Made by a program: the position numbers and the translations under genes
Part shown: positions 41,040-49,220 of the stretch, one piece after another
How the letters are laid out: the number at the start of each line of letters is the position of its first letter
How positions within the stretch are numbered: the first letter of the stretch is position 1
Notes under the pieces: model-generated
Database searches by the model: none
What the model was told of the DNA's origin: nothing
The model's input: the letters and a program-made list of their open reading frames with translations, nothing else
Assembly (NCBI RefSeq): GCF_900114385.1
Contig: NZ_FOSW01000012.1
Coordinates: 104,405 to 168,404 of the forward strand
DNA from: Geodermatophilus ruber
GTDB taxonomy: Bacteria > Actinomycetota > Actinomycetes > Mycobacteriales > Geodermatophilaceae
Length of the DNA: 64,000 bases
Reading direction: 5' to 3'

Positions 41040-42386
41040 TCAGGCGGCCACGGGGCGGCGCCGGTCGGCGTCCGCTCCCCCGCACTCCTCCGCCGGCGCC
41101 AGCGGGTCGACCGTCGAGGTCGACCGGTAGCGCTCGACGTCCAGGATGCCCTCGCGCTTGGCGACGATGGTCGGCACCAGCGCCTGGCCGGCGACGTTCA
41201 CCGCGGTGCGACCCATGTCGAGGATCGGGTCGATGGCCAGCAGCAGCCCGACGCCGGCCAGCGGCAGGCCCAGGGTGGACAGCGTCAGGGTCAGCATGAC
41301 CACCGCGCCGGTGACGCCCGCGGTAGCGGCGGAACCGGCCACGGAGACCAGAGCGATCAGCAGGTAGTCGGTGACCGACAGGTCCACGCCGAAGAACTGG
41401 GCCACGAAGATCGCGGCCAGCGCCGGGTAGATCGCCGCGCAGCCGTCCATCTTCGTCGTCGCGCCCAGCGGGACGGCGAAGGAGGCGTAGGACCGCGGGA
41501 CGCCGAGGTTCTGCTCGGTCACCCGCTCGGTCACCGGCAGCGTGCCGATCGACGAGCGGGACACGAACGCCAACTGGATCGCCGGCCAGGCACCCGCGAA
41601 GTACCGCAGCGGGGAGAGGCCGTGCAGCCGGAGCAGCACCGGGTAGACGACGAACAGCACCAGTGCCAGGCCCGCGTAGACCGCACCGGTGAACGCGCCG
41701 AGGGAGCCCAGGGACTCCCAGCCGTAGCTGGCCACGGCGTTGCCGATCAGGCCGACCGTGCCGATCGGGGCCAGCAGGATCACCCACCACAGCACCCTCT
41801 GCACGATGGCCAGCGCCGAGCGGGTCAGTGCCAGGAACGGCTCGGCCGGCTCGCCGACCTTGAGCGCCGCGATTCCGATGGCCACGGCGATCACGATCAG
41901 CTGGAGCACGTTGAACGACAGCACGCCCTCCGCCGAGGACTGCAGGCCGAAGATGTTGCCGGGCACCAGGCCGGTGAGAAAGTCCCACCAGGAGCCGGTC
42001 TTCTCCGGGACGGCCGCGCTCGCGGCGTCGACGGAGCTGTTGCTGCCGGGCTCGGTGAGCAGGCCCAGTCCGATGCCGATCGCAACGGCGATCAGCGCGG
42101 TGATCGCGAACCACAGCAGGGTCTGCCCGGCCAGCCGGGCGGCGTTCGACACCTGCCTGAGGTTGGCGATGCTGACGATGACCGCGGTCACGATCAGCGG
42201 CGGGACCAGGACCTTGAGCAGGGTCACGAAGGTGCTGCCGACGGTGTCGAGGGTGCTGGTCAGCCAGTTCGGGGTGCCGTCGGCGACGGGCCCCAGGTCC
42301 CGGGCGACCAGCCCGAGGGCGACGCCCACGATGAGAGCGAGGAGGACCTGCGCCGCGAAGGGGACGCGACGGAGACGTGCGAGCAC
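41040..42386 (-). CDS. Dicarboxylate/amino acid:cation symporter (DAACS)
   Basis: 448 residues with about eight membrane helices plus hairpin loops. The Ser-rich hairpin S-R-S-S-I-G-T-L-P and the substrate/cation segment near N-V-A-G-Q-A-L are typical of the DctA/GltP family, which imports C4-dicarboxylates, glutamate or aspartate with protons or sodium. A polar C-terminal tail of about 40 residues ends the protein. GTG 42386 has GGAAGG eight bases upstream and gives the usual N-terminus. Confidence 0.93.
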   Translation of the reverse strand: MLARLRRVPFAAQVLLALIVGVALGLVARDLGPVADGTPNWLTSTLDTVGSTFVTLLKVLVPPLIVTAVIVSIANLRQVSNAARLAGQTLLWFAITALIAVAIGIGLGLLTEPGSNSSVDAASAAVPEKTGSWWDFLTGLVPGNIFGLQSSAEGVLSFNVLQLIVIAVAIGIAALKVGEPAEPFLALTRSALAIVQRVLWWVILLAPIGTVGLIGNAVASYGWESLGSLGAFTGAVYAGLALVLFVVYPVLLRLHGLSPLRYFAGAWPAIQLAFVSRSSIGTLPVTERVTEQNLGVPRSYASFAVPLGATTKMDGCAAIYPALAAIFVAQFFGVDLSVTDYLLIALVSVAGSAATAGVTGAVVMLTLTLSTLGLPLAGVGLLLAIDPILDMGRTAVNVAGQALVPTIVAKREGILDVERYRSTSTVDPLAPAEECGGADADRRRPVAA

Positions 42387-42539
42387 TGCAGTGCCTTCCG
42401 GGGACGGTGCGGGAGAGGACGACCGAGGCGCGGGGGCGCTCAGGAGTCGGTCGTCATCCGTCCGAAGTCGAGCGCACGCCGCCGCGTGAGGTTCCACAGG
42501 TCGTGCACACGGGGTGCAAGCCCGTCGCGGCGCCGCCCC

Positions 42540-42556
42540 ATCCCGCTGTGCGGGAT
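42540..42556 (-). terminator. Short hairpin after the crotonase-like gene
   Basis: ATCCCGC and GCGGGAT form a 7-bp stem with a 3-base loop, 15 bases beyond the stop at 42571. The rest of the 184-base gap to the symporter start holds nothing else I can identify. Confidence 0.5.
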
Positions 42557-42570
42557 CTCACGGCACGCGA

Positions 42571-43344
42571 TCAGTCGGGCCAGACCGGTCGGCGCTTCTC
42601 CAGGAACGCAGACATGCCCTCGACCGCGCCGGGCAGCTGGCTGGCCGCGGCCATCACCTCGATCGCGGTCGTGTAGGCGTCCCGCTCCGGGCGGTCCAGC
42701 TGCGCGTACATCGTCTGTTTGCCCCACGCCTTGCTCGCCCGCGAGCCGCGGGTGGCCCGGCCCATCAGGTCGGCCACCGCGGCGTCGAGCTGGTCGTCGG
42801 GCACGACCCGGTTCACCAGGCCCCAGTCCAGCGCGGTGGCGGCGTCGATCACGTCGCCGGTCAGCGCCAGCTCCATCGCCCGCTTGCGCCCCACGTTGCG
42901 GGCGATCGCGACCATCGGCGTGTGGCAGAACCAGCCGCCCTTCCCGCCCGGGGCGGCGAAGCCGGCGGACTCGGCGGCCACGGCGAGGTCGCAGGAGGCC
43001 ACCAGCTGGCAGCCCGCGGCGGTGGCCAGCGCGTGGACGCGGGCCAGCACGACCTGCGGGACGTCCTGGAGGGTCTGCATCAGCTCGGTGCACAGCCGCA
43101 GCAGGCTGCGGACCTCCGGCAGGGAGGCCCCGGCCACGTCGGCGAAGTCGTGCCCGGCGCTGAAGACCGGCCCCTCGGCGGCCAGGACGATGCCCAGCGC
43201 GTCGCTCTGCCCGACCTCGGTGACCGCGGCCAGCAGCTGTCCCAGGTGCTCGCGGGACAGGGCATTGCGCCTGGCCGGGCGCGTCATCGTGATCGTGGCG
43301 ACGCCGTCCTTGCGCTCGATCCGGGGCGCACCGTGTCCGTCCAT
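42571..43344 (-). CDS. Crotonase-fold protein lacking the hydratase glutamates
   Basis: 257 residues. The crotonase fold is clear (TMTRPARRNALS; F-S-A-G-H-D-F for the first oxyanion segment; ALATAAGCQLVASCDLAVA for the second). At the two hydratase catalytic positions the protein has Gln 113 (G-C-Q-L) and a Gly-rich segment (G-G-K-G-G-W-F-C-H-T-P) in place of Glu. It resembles the ECHDC3-type subgroup. Hydration of enoyl-CoA is unlikely; another crotonase-superfamily reaction or a binding role is possible. It precedes no close partner; ecm lies 145 bases upstream on the same strand. Confidence 0.88.
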   Translation of the reverse strand: MDGHGAPRIERKDGVATITMTRPARRNALSREHLGQLLAAVTEVGQSDALGIVLAAEGPVFSAGHDFADVAGASLPEVRSLLRLCTELMQTLQDVPQVVLARVHALATAAGCQLVASCDLAVAAESAGFAAPGGKGGWFCHTPMVAIARNVGRKRAMELALTGDVIDAATALDWGLVNRVVPDDQLDAAVADLMGRATRGSRASKAWGKQTMYAQLDRPERDAYTTAIEVMAAASQLPGAVEGMSAFLEKRRPVWPD

Positions 43345-43489
43345 GCCGGGACTCCACCACGATCGTCCGCGGCGGGCAACGCAGCGCGCGCCGGTCGCCG
43401 ACGACCACCCCGAGCTGCAGGCGTACGCCTCGCTCGCGGAGCTGGCCGGCGCCGAGACGGTGACGGTTGCGCCACCGAGCGTCTTCGCG

Positions 43490-45481
43490 TCAGGCGTGGG
43501 CCTCGCGGATCACGTCGACGACCTGACCCATGATCTCGGTGAGCCCGAAGTCCTTCGGCGTGAAGACGCGGGCCACGCCCTGCTCGCGCAGCCGGCGCGC
43601 GTCGCTGTCCGGGATGATCCCGCCGACGACGACCGGGACGTCGTCGAGGCCGGCCTCCTTCAGGCCGCGCAGCACCGCCGGCACCACCTGCAGATGCGAG
43701 CCGGAGAGCACCGACAGGCCGACGACGTGCACGTCCTCCTCGACCGCGGCCGAGACGATCTGCGCGGGCGTGAGCCGGATGCCCTGGTAGATGACCTCGA
43801 ACCCGGCGTCGCGGGCGCGGACGGCGATCTGCTCGGCGCCGTTGGAGTGCCCGTCCAGCCCCGGCTTGCCGACCAGGAAGCGCAGCCGCCCGCCCAGCTC
43901 CTCGCCGGTGGCCCGCACCCGCGCGCGGACGTCGGCCAGCGTCTCGTCGGCCTCCCCGCCCCCGGTCGCGGCGGCGACGCCGGTGGGCGCCCGGTACTCG
44001 CCGAAGACCTCGCGGAGCACCCCGGCCCACTCCCCCGTCGTCACGCCGGCGCGGGCGCAGTCGAGGGTGGCAGCCATCAGGTTGGCGTCGCCGGCCGCCG
44101 CCTCGCGCAGGGCGTCGAGGGCCTTGTCGCACGCGTCCTGGTCCCGGTCGGCCCGCCACTTCTTCACCGCCTCCTGGGCGGCGGCCTCCACGGCGGGGTC
44201 GACGACCATGATCGCGGTGTCGAGGTCGGCGGTCAGCGGGTTGGGCTCGGTGGTCTCGAACCTGTTCACACCGACGACGACGTCCTCGCCGCTCTCCATC
44301 CGCCGGCGCCGCTCGGCCAGCGAGGCGACCAGCTGGCCCTTCATGTAGCCGGACTCGACGGCGGCCACCGCGCCGCCCATCTCCTGCACCCGGGCGATCT
44401 CCGCGCGGGCGCCCTCGACGAGCTCGGCGACCTTCTGCTCGACGACGACCGAGCCGGTGAAGAGGTCCTCGTACTCGAGCAGGTCGGTCTCGTAGGCCAG
44501 CACCTGCTGCAGCCGCAGCGACCACTGCTGGTCCCACGGCCGCGGCAGGCCGAGGGCCTCGTTCCACGCGGGCAGCTGCACCGCGCGGGCGCGGGCGTCG
44601 CGGGACAGCGTGACGGCGAGCATCTCCAGCACGATCCGCTGGACGTTGTTCTCCGGCTGCGCCTCGGTCAGCCCGAGGGAGTTGACCTGAACGCCGTAGC
44701 GGAAGCGGCGGTGCTTGGGGTCCTCGACGCCGTAGCGCTCCCTGGTCAGCTCGTCCCAGAGCTGGGTGAAGGCGCGCATCTTGCACATCTCCTCGACGAA
44801 GCGGACGCCCGCGTTGACGAAGAAGGAGATGCGCGCGACGACCTCGCCGAACTTCTCCTGCGGCACCTGCCCGGAGTCGCGCACCGAGTCCAGGACGGCG
44901 ATCGCGGTGGAGAGCGCGTAGGCGATCTCCTGCACCGGCGTCGCCCCGGCCTCCTGCAGGTGGTAGCTGCAGATGTTGGTCGGGTTCCACTTCGGCAGGG
45001 CCGTCACGGTGTAGGCCACCATGTCGGTGATCAGCCGCATGCTCGGCCCGGGCGGGAACACGTAGGTCCCCCGCGACAGGTACTCCTTGATGATGTCGTT
45101 CTGCGTCGTCCCGGCGAGCTTGCTGACGTCGTGCCCGTGCTCCTCGGCCACCGCCTGGTAGAGCGCGAGCAGCCACATCGCGGTGGCGTTGATCGTCATC
45201 GACGTGTTCATCTCGTCGAGCGGGATGCCGTCGAACAGGGCGCGCATGTCGCCGATGTGCGTGACCGGCACGCCCACCTTGCCGACCTCACCGACCGCCA
45301 GCTCGTCGTCGGGGTCGTAGCCGGTCTGCGTCGGCAGGTCGAAGGCGACCGACAGGCCGGTCTGGCCCTTGGCCAGGTTGCGCCGGTACAGGGCGTTGGA
45401 CTCGGCCGGCGAGGAGTGGCCGGCGTAGGTGCGCATGACCCAGGGGCGGTCGCGCTCCAACGGCTTCGAAGGGAACGGCAT
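43490..45481 (-). CDS. ecm: Ethylmalonyl-CoA mutase (MeaA type)
   Basis: 663 residues. This adenosylcobalamin-dependent mutase would convert ethylmalonyl-CoA to methylsuccinyl-CoA. The barrel domain opens with P-W-V-M-R-T-Y-A-G-H-S-S and has F-D-L-P-T-Q-T-G-Y-D, the MeaA pattern that differs from methylmalonyl-CoA mutase. The C-terminal B12 domain carries the base-off ligand H545 in D-G-H-S-N-G. Single-polypeptide length fits Ecm. ATG 45481 is the natural start; a longer open frame upstream lies in murA shadow. The shared palindrome sits 21 bases upstream, where it would overlap the promoter or leader. Confidence 0.93.
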   Translation of the reverse strand: MPFPSKPLERDRPWVMRTYAGHSSPAESNALYRRNLAKGQTGLSVAFDLPTQTGYDPDDELAVGEVGKVGVPVTHIGDMRALFDGIPLDEMNTSMTINATAMWLLALYQAVAEEHGHDVSKLAGTTQNDIIKEYLSRGTYVFPPGPSMRLITDMVAYTVTALPKWNPTNICSYHLQEAGATPVQEIAYALSTAIAVLDSVRDSGQVPQEKFGEVVARISFFVNAGVRFVEEMCKMRAFTQLWDELTRERYGVEDPKHRRFRYGVQVNSLGLTEAQPENNVQRIVLEMLAVTLSRDARARAVQLPAWNEALGLPRPWDQQWSLRLQQVLAYETDLLEYEDLFTGSVVVEQKVAELVEGARAEIARVQEMGGAVAAVESGYMKGQLVASLAERRRRMESGEDVVVGVNRFETTEPNPLTADLDTAIMVVDPAVEAAAQEAVKKWRADRDQDACDKALDALREAAAGDANLMAATLDCARAGVTTGEWAGVLREVFGEYRAPTGVAAATGGGEADETLADVRARVRATGEELGGRLRFLVGKPGLDGHSNGAEQIAVRARDAGFEVIYQGIRLTPAQIVSAAVEEDVHVVGLSVLSGSHLQVVPAVLRGLKEAGLDDVPVVVGGIIPDSDARRLREQGVARVFTPKDFGLTEIMGQVVDVIREAHA

Positions 45482-45501
45482 GCCCGCGAAGTGTAGGGCG
45501 G

Positions 45502-45515
45502 TTACCCACCAGTAG
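45502..45515. promoter_or_regulatory. TTAC-N6-GTAG palindrome upstream of ecm
   Basis: TTAC-CCACCA-GTAG ends 21 bases before the ecm start codon. It is the least symmetric of the four copies, but it precedes the gene that most clearly belongs with ccr. Confidence 0.5.
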
Positions 45516-45573
45516 CATCTCCGCCCCCCGAGCCCGGTGGGACACTCGCAGAGCAGCCGCGAGGAGGTCGCCG

Positions 45574-45893
45574 ATGCCGGTCGGGACGGGCAGCGCCCTG
45601 CACCATCTGGTCGGCCCGGCGATCGCGTTCGCCGTCGTGGGCTCCTGGCCCTGTTCCTGCGCTGGGCGTTCGCCCCCGACGAGCGCCGCCGTCCGCCGAC
45701 CGACGACGGCCTGCTGACGCCGGTCGCCACGCTCGCCCGCCGGGAGTCCGCGCTGGCCCTGCGGGCGGTCCTCTCCGATGCCGGCATCCGCTCGACGGTC
45801 CGCGGGTCCGGGCCGCACCGGGTCGAGGTGCTCGTCTTCCCCGAGGACGCCGACCGGGCAGCGCGGCTGGCGGCCTCCTTCCCCGCCGGGTGA
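45574..45893 (+). pseudogene. Small membrane protein gene with an apparent -1 frameshift
   Basis: ATG 45574 has an excellent ribosome-binding site (GAGGAGG, 6 bases away) and reads MPVGTGSALHHLVGPAIAF-AVVG, then falls out of frame. One base back, at about 45642, the next frame continues LLALFLRWAFAPDERRR and on to a stop at 45893. Joined, they give about 107 residues: one membrane helix (VGPAIAFAVVGLLALFLRWAF), a linker, and a C-terminal alpha/beta segment (ALRAVLSDAGIRSTVRG-PHRVEVLVFPEDADRAARL). No slippery heptamer is visible, so a one-base deletion, real or from sequencing, is more likely than programmed shifting. Its function is unknown. Confidence 0.75.
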
Positions 45894-45900
45894 GGGCGGG

Positions 45901-47181
45901 TCAGTCCGGCCGGTGGATCCGCTCGATCTGCGCGCCGAGGCCGCGCAGCTGCTCGACGAAGTCGGGATAGCCCCGGTCGACGTGGTGCACGTCCTGCACC
46001 TCGGTCACGCCGTCGGAGACCAGGCCGGCCAGCACCAGCCCGGCGCCGGCGCGGATGTCGGTGGCCAGCACCGGGGCGCTGGAGAGCCGCTCCCGACCCC
46101 GGACGACGGCGTGATGCCCGTCGATGCGCACCGATGCCCCGAGCCGGACCAGCTCGTTGACGAACATGAACCGGCCCTCGAAGACGTTCTCGGTGATCAA
46201 CGCGGTGCCGGTGGAGACCGCGGCCAGCGCGACCGCCATCGGCTGCAGGTCGGTGGGGAAGCCGGGATAGGGCAGCGTCACGACGTCCACGCAGCGGGGC
46301 CGCCCGTCCATGGCCACGCGCAGGCCGTCCTCCACCGGCTCGATGTGCGCGCCGGCGTCGGCCAGCTTGGCCAGCGCCACGGTCAGGTGGTCGGGGACCG
46401 CCCGCTCGATGACGACGTCGCCGCGGGTCATCACCGCCCCGATCGCCCAGGTGCCGGCCACGATGCGGTCGGGCACGGTCGTGCAGGTGACCGGCTTGAG
46501 CTCGGGCACGCCGTCCACGGTGATCGTCGAGGTGCCGGCGCCCTCGATCCGCGCCCCCATCGCGGCGAGCATCTCGCACAGGTCGGCGATCTCGGGCTCG
46601 CGGGCGGCGTTGTCGATCACGGTGGTGCCCTCGGCGAGCACCGCGGCCATCACCAGGTTCTCGGTCGCCCCGACCGAGGGGAAGTCCAGCCAGATCGACG
46701 TGCCGCGCAGCCGCGGCGCGGTGGCCACCAGGAAGCCGTGCTCGCTCTCGATGGTGGCGCCCAGCCGCTCCAGGCCGGAGATGTGCATGTCCAGGCCGCG
46801 GGAGCCGATCGCGTCCCCGCCGGGCAGGGCGACGCGCGCCGACCCGCAGCGGGCGACCAGCGGCCCCAGCACGCTGATCGAGGCCCGCATCTTGCGGACC
46901 AGGTCGTAGTCGGTCTCGGTTCCCGGCTCGGCGGGGACGTCGACGACCACCCGCCCGCCGCCACCGCCGAGCGAGTAGCGCTCGTAGGTGACGTCGCAGC
47001 CCAGCCGGCGCAGCACCTCGCTCATGATGGCGACGTCGAGGATGTCCGGGACCTCCTCGATGGTGGTACGCCCGGACGCCAGCAGGGCCGCGGCCATGAG
47101 CTTGAGGGCGCTGTTCTTGGCGCCGGTGACCCGCACCCGGCCGGTCAGGGCCGTCCCGCCGGTGACCTCGAAGCACTCCAC
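45901..47181 (-). CDS. murA: UDP-GlcNAc 1-carboxyvinyltransferase
   Basis: 426 residues. MurA transfers enolpyruvate from PEP to UDP-GlcNAc, the first committed step of peptidoglycan synthesis. G-A-K-N-S-A-L-K (20-27) holds the conserved Lys-Asn. The loop usually carrying the fosfomycin-target Cys (E. coli C115) reads L-P-G-G-D-A-I-G here, with Asp at 123, as in mycobacteria. Fosfomycin resistance is expected from that known substitution. ATG 47181 is the standard start. A dispersed hairpin element lies just upstream. Confidence 0.96.
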   Translation of the reverse strand: MECFEVTGGTALTGRVRVTGAKNSALKLMAAALLASGRTTIEEVPDILDVAIMSEVLRRLGCDVTYERYSLGGGGGRVVVDVPAEPGTETDYDLVRKMRASISVLGPLVARCGSARVALPGGDAIGSRGLDMHISGLERLGATIESEHGFLVATAPRLRGTSIWLDFPSVGATENLVMAAVLAEGTTVIDNAAREPEIADLCEMLAAMGARIEGAGTSTITVDGVPELKPVTCTTVPDRIVAGTWAIGAVMTRGDVVIERAVPDHLTVALAKLADAGAHIEPVEDGLRVAMDGRPRCVDVVTLPYPGFPTDLQPMAVALAAVSTGTALITENVFEGRFMFVNELVRLGASVRIDGHHAVVRGRERLSSAPVLATDIRAGAGLVLAGLVSDGVTEVQDVHHVDRGYPDFVEQLRGLGAQIERIHRPD

Positions 47182-47197
47182 CGGCCCACCCTACGGT

Positions 47198-47252
47198 GGC
47201 CCTGCTGCAGGGTCCCGCCACGAGCCTGCGAGGGGTGGGGGGCAGCAGGGTC
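47198..47252. repeat. Dispersed hairpin element, copy A (murA/cobO divergent gap)
   Basis: An imperfect stem-loop: CCCTGCTGC pairs with GCAGCAGGG, enclosing a near-complement (CCCGCCAC with GTGGGGGG, one mismatch) and CGAGCCTGCGAGGGG at the tip. It lies between murA and the adenosyltransferase start. It shares the 15-mer at 47221-47235 with copy C (59311) and the outer-arm plan with copy B (62446). Confidence 0.6.
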
Positions 47253-47271
47253 CTTCTTCTAGGCTCCCGGC

Positions 47272-47925
47272 ATGACCGTCCGGCTCACGCGCATCTACAC
47301 GAAGACCGGTGACGCCGGCCAGACCCACCTGGGCGACATGAGCCGGGTGGCCAAGACCGACCCCCGGCTGGTGGCCTACGCCGAGGTCGACGAGGCCAAC
47401 AGCGTGCTCGGGGTGGCCCTGGCCCTGGGGTCCCCGACGGCGGAGCTGGCGGACCTGCTGCGCAGCGTGCAGAACGACCTGTTCGACGTCGGCGCGGACC
47501 TGTGCACGCCGGTCGTGTCCGACCCGGGGTTCCCGCCGCTGCGGGTCACCGCCGCCTACACCGAGCGGCTCGAGGCCGCCTGCGACACGTACAACGCGAC
47601 GCTGCCCAAGCTCGCCAGCTTCATCCTGCCGGGCGGGACGCCGCTGGCCGCCCTGCTGCACCAGGCCCGGGTCGTCGTCCGCCGCGCCGAGCGCAGCGTG
47701 TGGGCGCTGCTGGCCGACGACGGGGACCGGACCAACGCCGAGACCGCCCGCTACCTCAACCGGCTCTCGGACCTGCTGTTCATCCTCGCCCGGGTGGCCA
47801 ACCCCGGCGGCGACGTGCTGTGGGAGCCCGGCGCGCACAGCGGGGCGCACGCCCAGCGGGCCGCGTCCACCACGGTGCCGGAGAGCTCGGCGCCGGAGGG
47901 CGCCCAGGAGCCGGCCGAGGACTGA
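47272..47925 (+). CDS. pduO: Corrinoid adenosyltransferase, PduO type
   Basis: 217 residues. It transfers the adenosyl group of ATP to cob(I)alamin, making the cofactor needed by Ecm and MeaB's client. The N-terminal ATP loop is I-Y-T-K-T-G-D-A-G-Q-T. The helical core carries F-I-L-P-G-G-T, A-R-x-V-V-R-R-A-E-R and N-R-L-S-D-L-L-F-x-L-A-R, the family signature. The last 30 residues are a disordered tail. It starts at ATG 47272, and shares its upstream gap with murA. Confidence 0.95.
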   Translation: MTVRLTRIYTKTGDAGQTHLGDMSRVAKTDPRLVAYAEVDEANSVLGVALALGSPTAELADLLRSVQNDLFDVGADLCTPVVSDPGFPPLRVTAAYTERLEAACDTYNATLPKLASFILPGGTPLAALLHQARVVVRRAERSVWALLADDGDRTNAETARYLNRLSDLLFILARVANPGGDVLWEPGAHSGAHAQRAASTTVPESSAPEGAQEPAED

Positions 47926-47931
47926 CCCGGC

Positions 47932-48333
47932 TCACCGGATCGGCGGCGCGGACTCCACCCAGGAGAGGAAGCCGGTCACCGTCGAGGGGTCCATGGCCAG
48001 CTCCTGCCGCCGGTTGCCGGTCTCGATGGCGAGGACGGCGACGTCGTCGGGCAGCGGGACGTCGTCCGGACCGGCGTTCCGCCGGCCCTCGATGCGCACC
48101 TGCGACCGGTCCAGGCGCTGGTTGGGGCGCACGGACAGCGACAGCGCCCGGTACCAGAGCAGCACGTCGCCGCCGTACCAGGCGACTCCCACCGACCAGC
48201 GGCCCGAGCCGGCCGGGCGCAGCCACATCGTGACCGCACCGAGGCCGGAGAGCAGGAAGCGCCGCCGGAGCAGGAAGGCGACCACCAGCCCGACGACCAG
48301 GACGCCGGCCAGGACGAGCAGTGCGGTGGTCAT
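47932..48333 (-). CDS. DUF2550 membrane protein
   Basis: 133 residues. An N-terminal membrane helix (about 4-22) and basic RRR turn are followed by a cytosolic domain (TMWLRPAGSGRWSVGVAWYGGDVLLWYRALSLSVRP). This is the DUF2550 family found next to ATP synthase genes in many actinobacteria. Function unknown. It lies 32 bases downstream of atpC in the same direction, so the two may be one transcript. Confidence 0.88.
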   Translation of the reverse strand: MTTALLVLAGVLVVGLVVAFLLRRRFLLSGLGAVTMWLRPAGSGRWSVGVAWYGGDVLLWYRALSLSVRPNQRLDRSQVRIEGRRNAGPDDVPLPDDVAVLAIETGNRRQELAMDPSTVTGFLSWVESAPPIR

Positions 48334-48365
48334 CCCCGGGCCCGGCGCCGCGCCTCAGGAAGCGC

Positions 48366-48755
48366 TCAGGCGTCCTGGCCGGCGGCCCGCAGCCGGGACT
48401 GGGCGCGGCGCGCCGCGGCCACGGCCTCCGGGTCGTCGCCGCCGTCCTCGGCGCGACGCAGCGCCTCTCGGGCCCGCTCGACGTCGATCTCGCTGGAGAT
48501 CTCCGCGGTCTCGGCGAGGATGGACACACCGCGCTGGGTCACCGACAGGAACCCGCCGTGCGCGGCGACGATCATGTCCTCGCCCTCGGTGGTCCGGACC
48601 CGGACCACGCCGCCGGGGGCGAGCTCACCGAGCAGCGGCGCGTGCCCGGGCAGCACGCCGATCTCGCCCTCCGTCGTGCGCGCGATGACCATGCTGGCCT
48701 CGCCGGACCAGATCAGCCGCTCGACGGCCACCAACTCGACCTGCAGGGTCGCCAC
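48366..48755 (-). CDS. atpC: ATP synthase F1 epsilon subunit
   Basis: 129 residues. An N-terminal beta-barrel ([37 protein letters not shown]) is followed by the C-terminal helical hairpin ([26 protein letters not shown]) that couples rotation and inhibits ATP hydrolysis. GTG 48755 has AGGAG four bases upstream. Unusually it is not next to atpD: about 1.45 kb with two other genes and a strong hairpin lies between, so it probably has its own promoter in the 142-base gap upstream. Confidence 0.94.
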   Translation of the reverse strand: MATLQVELVAVERLIWSGEASMVIARTTEGEIGVLPGHAPLLGELAPGGVVRVRTTEGEDMIVAAHGGFLSVTQRGVSILAETAEISSEIDVERAREALRRAEDGGDDPEAVAAARRAQSRLRAAGQDA

Positions 48756-48897
48756 GACACTCCTCGAGGTCCACCGACGGGCGGTGCGGGGTCGCCGGGC
48801 CCGGGGCGGGCACCGACGACGGATCGGCACCACTCTAACGGCGCGCTCGGCGCGACCTGCGGCGAGCCGGGTTCTGCGGCCTGCGCGGGGTGCGGGC

Positions 48898-49152
48898 TCA
48901 GGCGGCCCGGCGGTAGAGGAGGGTCCAGCGGCCCACCCGTACCCACGGGTGGCGGACGGTGGAGGCCGGCGCCCAGTGCTCGGTGACGAACTGCTGGCCG
49001 CCGGCATAGGGGACGCCGCCCGAGGGGGGCCAGCTCCAGCCGGCGTCGCCGTGCGACCTCGTCCCGGTCGTTCCGTCCACCATCGTCTCCCGTGCGGTAC
49101 CCGGGTGCTCCGGGCTCTCGGCATGCTTGATCGGCACCGTCTTGATCGGCAT
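48898..49152 (-). CDS. Hypothetical small protein
   Basis: About 84 residues from ATG 49152 ([12 protein letters not shown]). It is Trp- and Pro-rich, with a C-terminal segment [20 protein letters not shown]. No signal peptide or membrane helix. No family recognised. It could be a real orphan gene, because the frame has a natural amino-acid mix unlike neighbouring shadow frames, or a chance frame. An in-frame ATG at 49194 is possible. It lies inside the atpD-atpC gap. Confidence 0.5.
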   Translation of the reverse strand: MPIKTVPIKHAESPEHPGTARETMVDGTTGTRSHGDAGWSWPPSGGVPYAGGQQFVTEHWAPASTVRHPWVRVGRWTLLYRRAA

Positions 49153-49220
49153 CGAGTGTCTGCCCTTGAGTGCCCAGCACCAGCGTTCACTCACACGGGA
49201 GCGGAAGATTTCCGGTCCGG

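Noticed and set aside
43345..43489. A protein-like stretch on the + strand between the crotonase-like gene and ecm (DDHPELQAYASLAELAGAE)
   Set aside because: It lacks a start, continues without a stop into the antisense of ecm, and has no recognisable family. It could be a gene remnant but cannot be supported.
45482..47221. A minus-strand frame extending ecm upstream by several hundred codons through murA
   Set aside because: It is a shadow of murA in another frame, of Arg/Gly/Ala-rich composition. Ecm's own N-terminus and start are recognisable at 45481.
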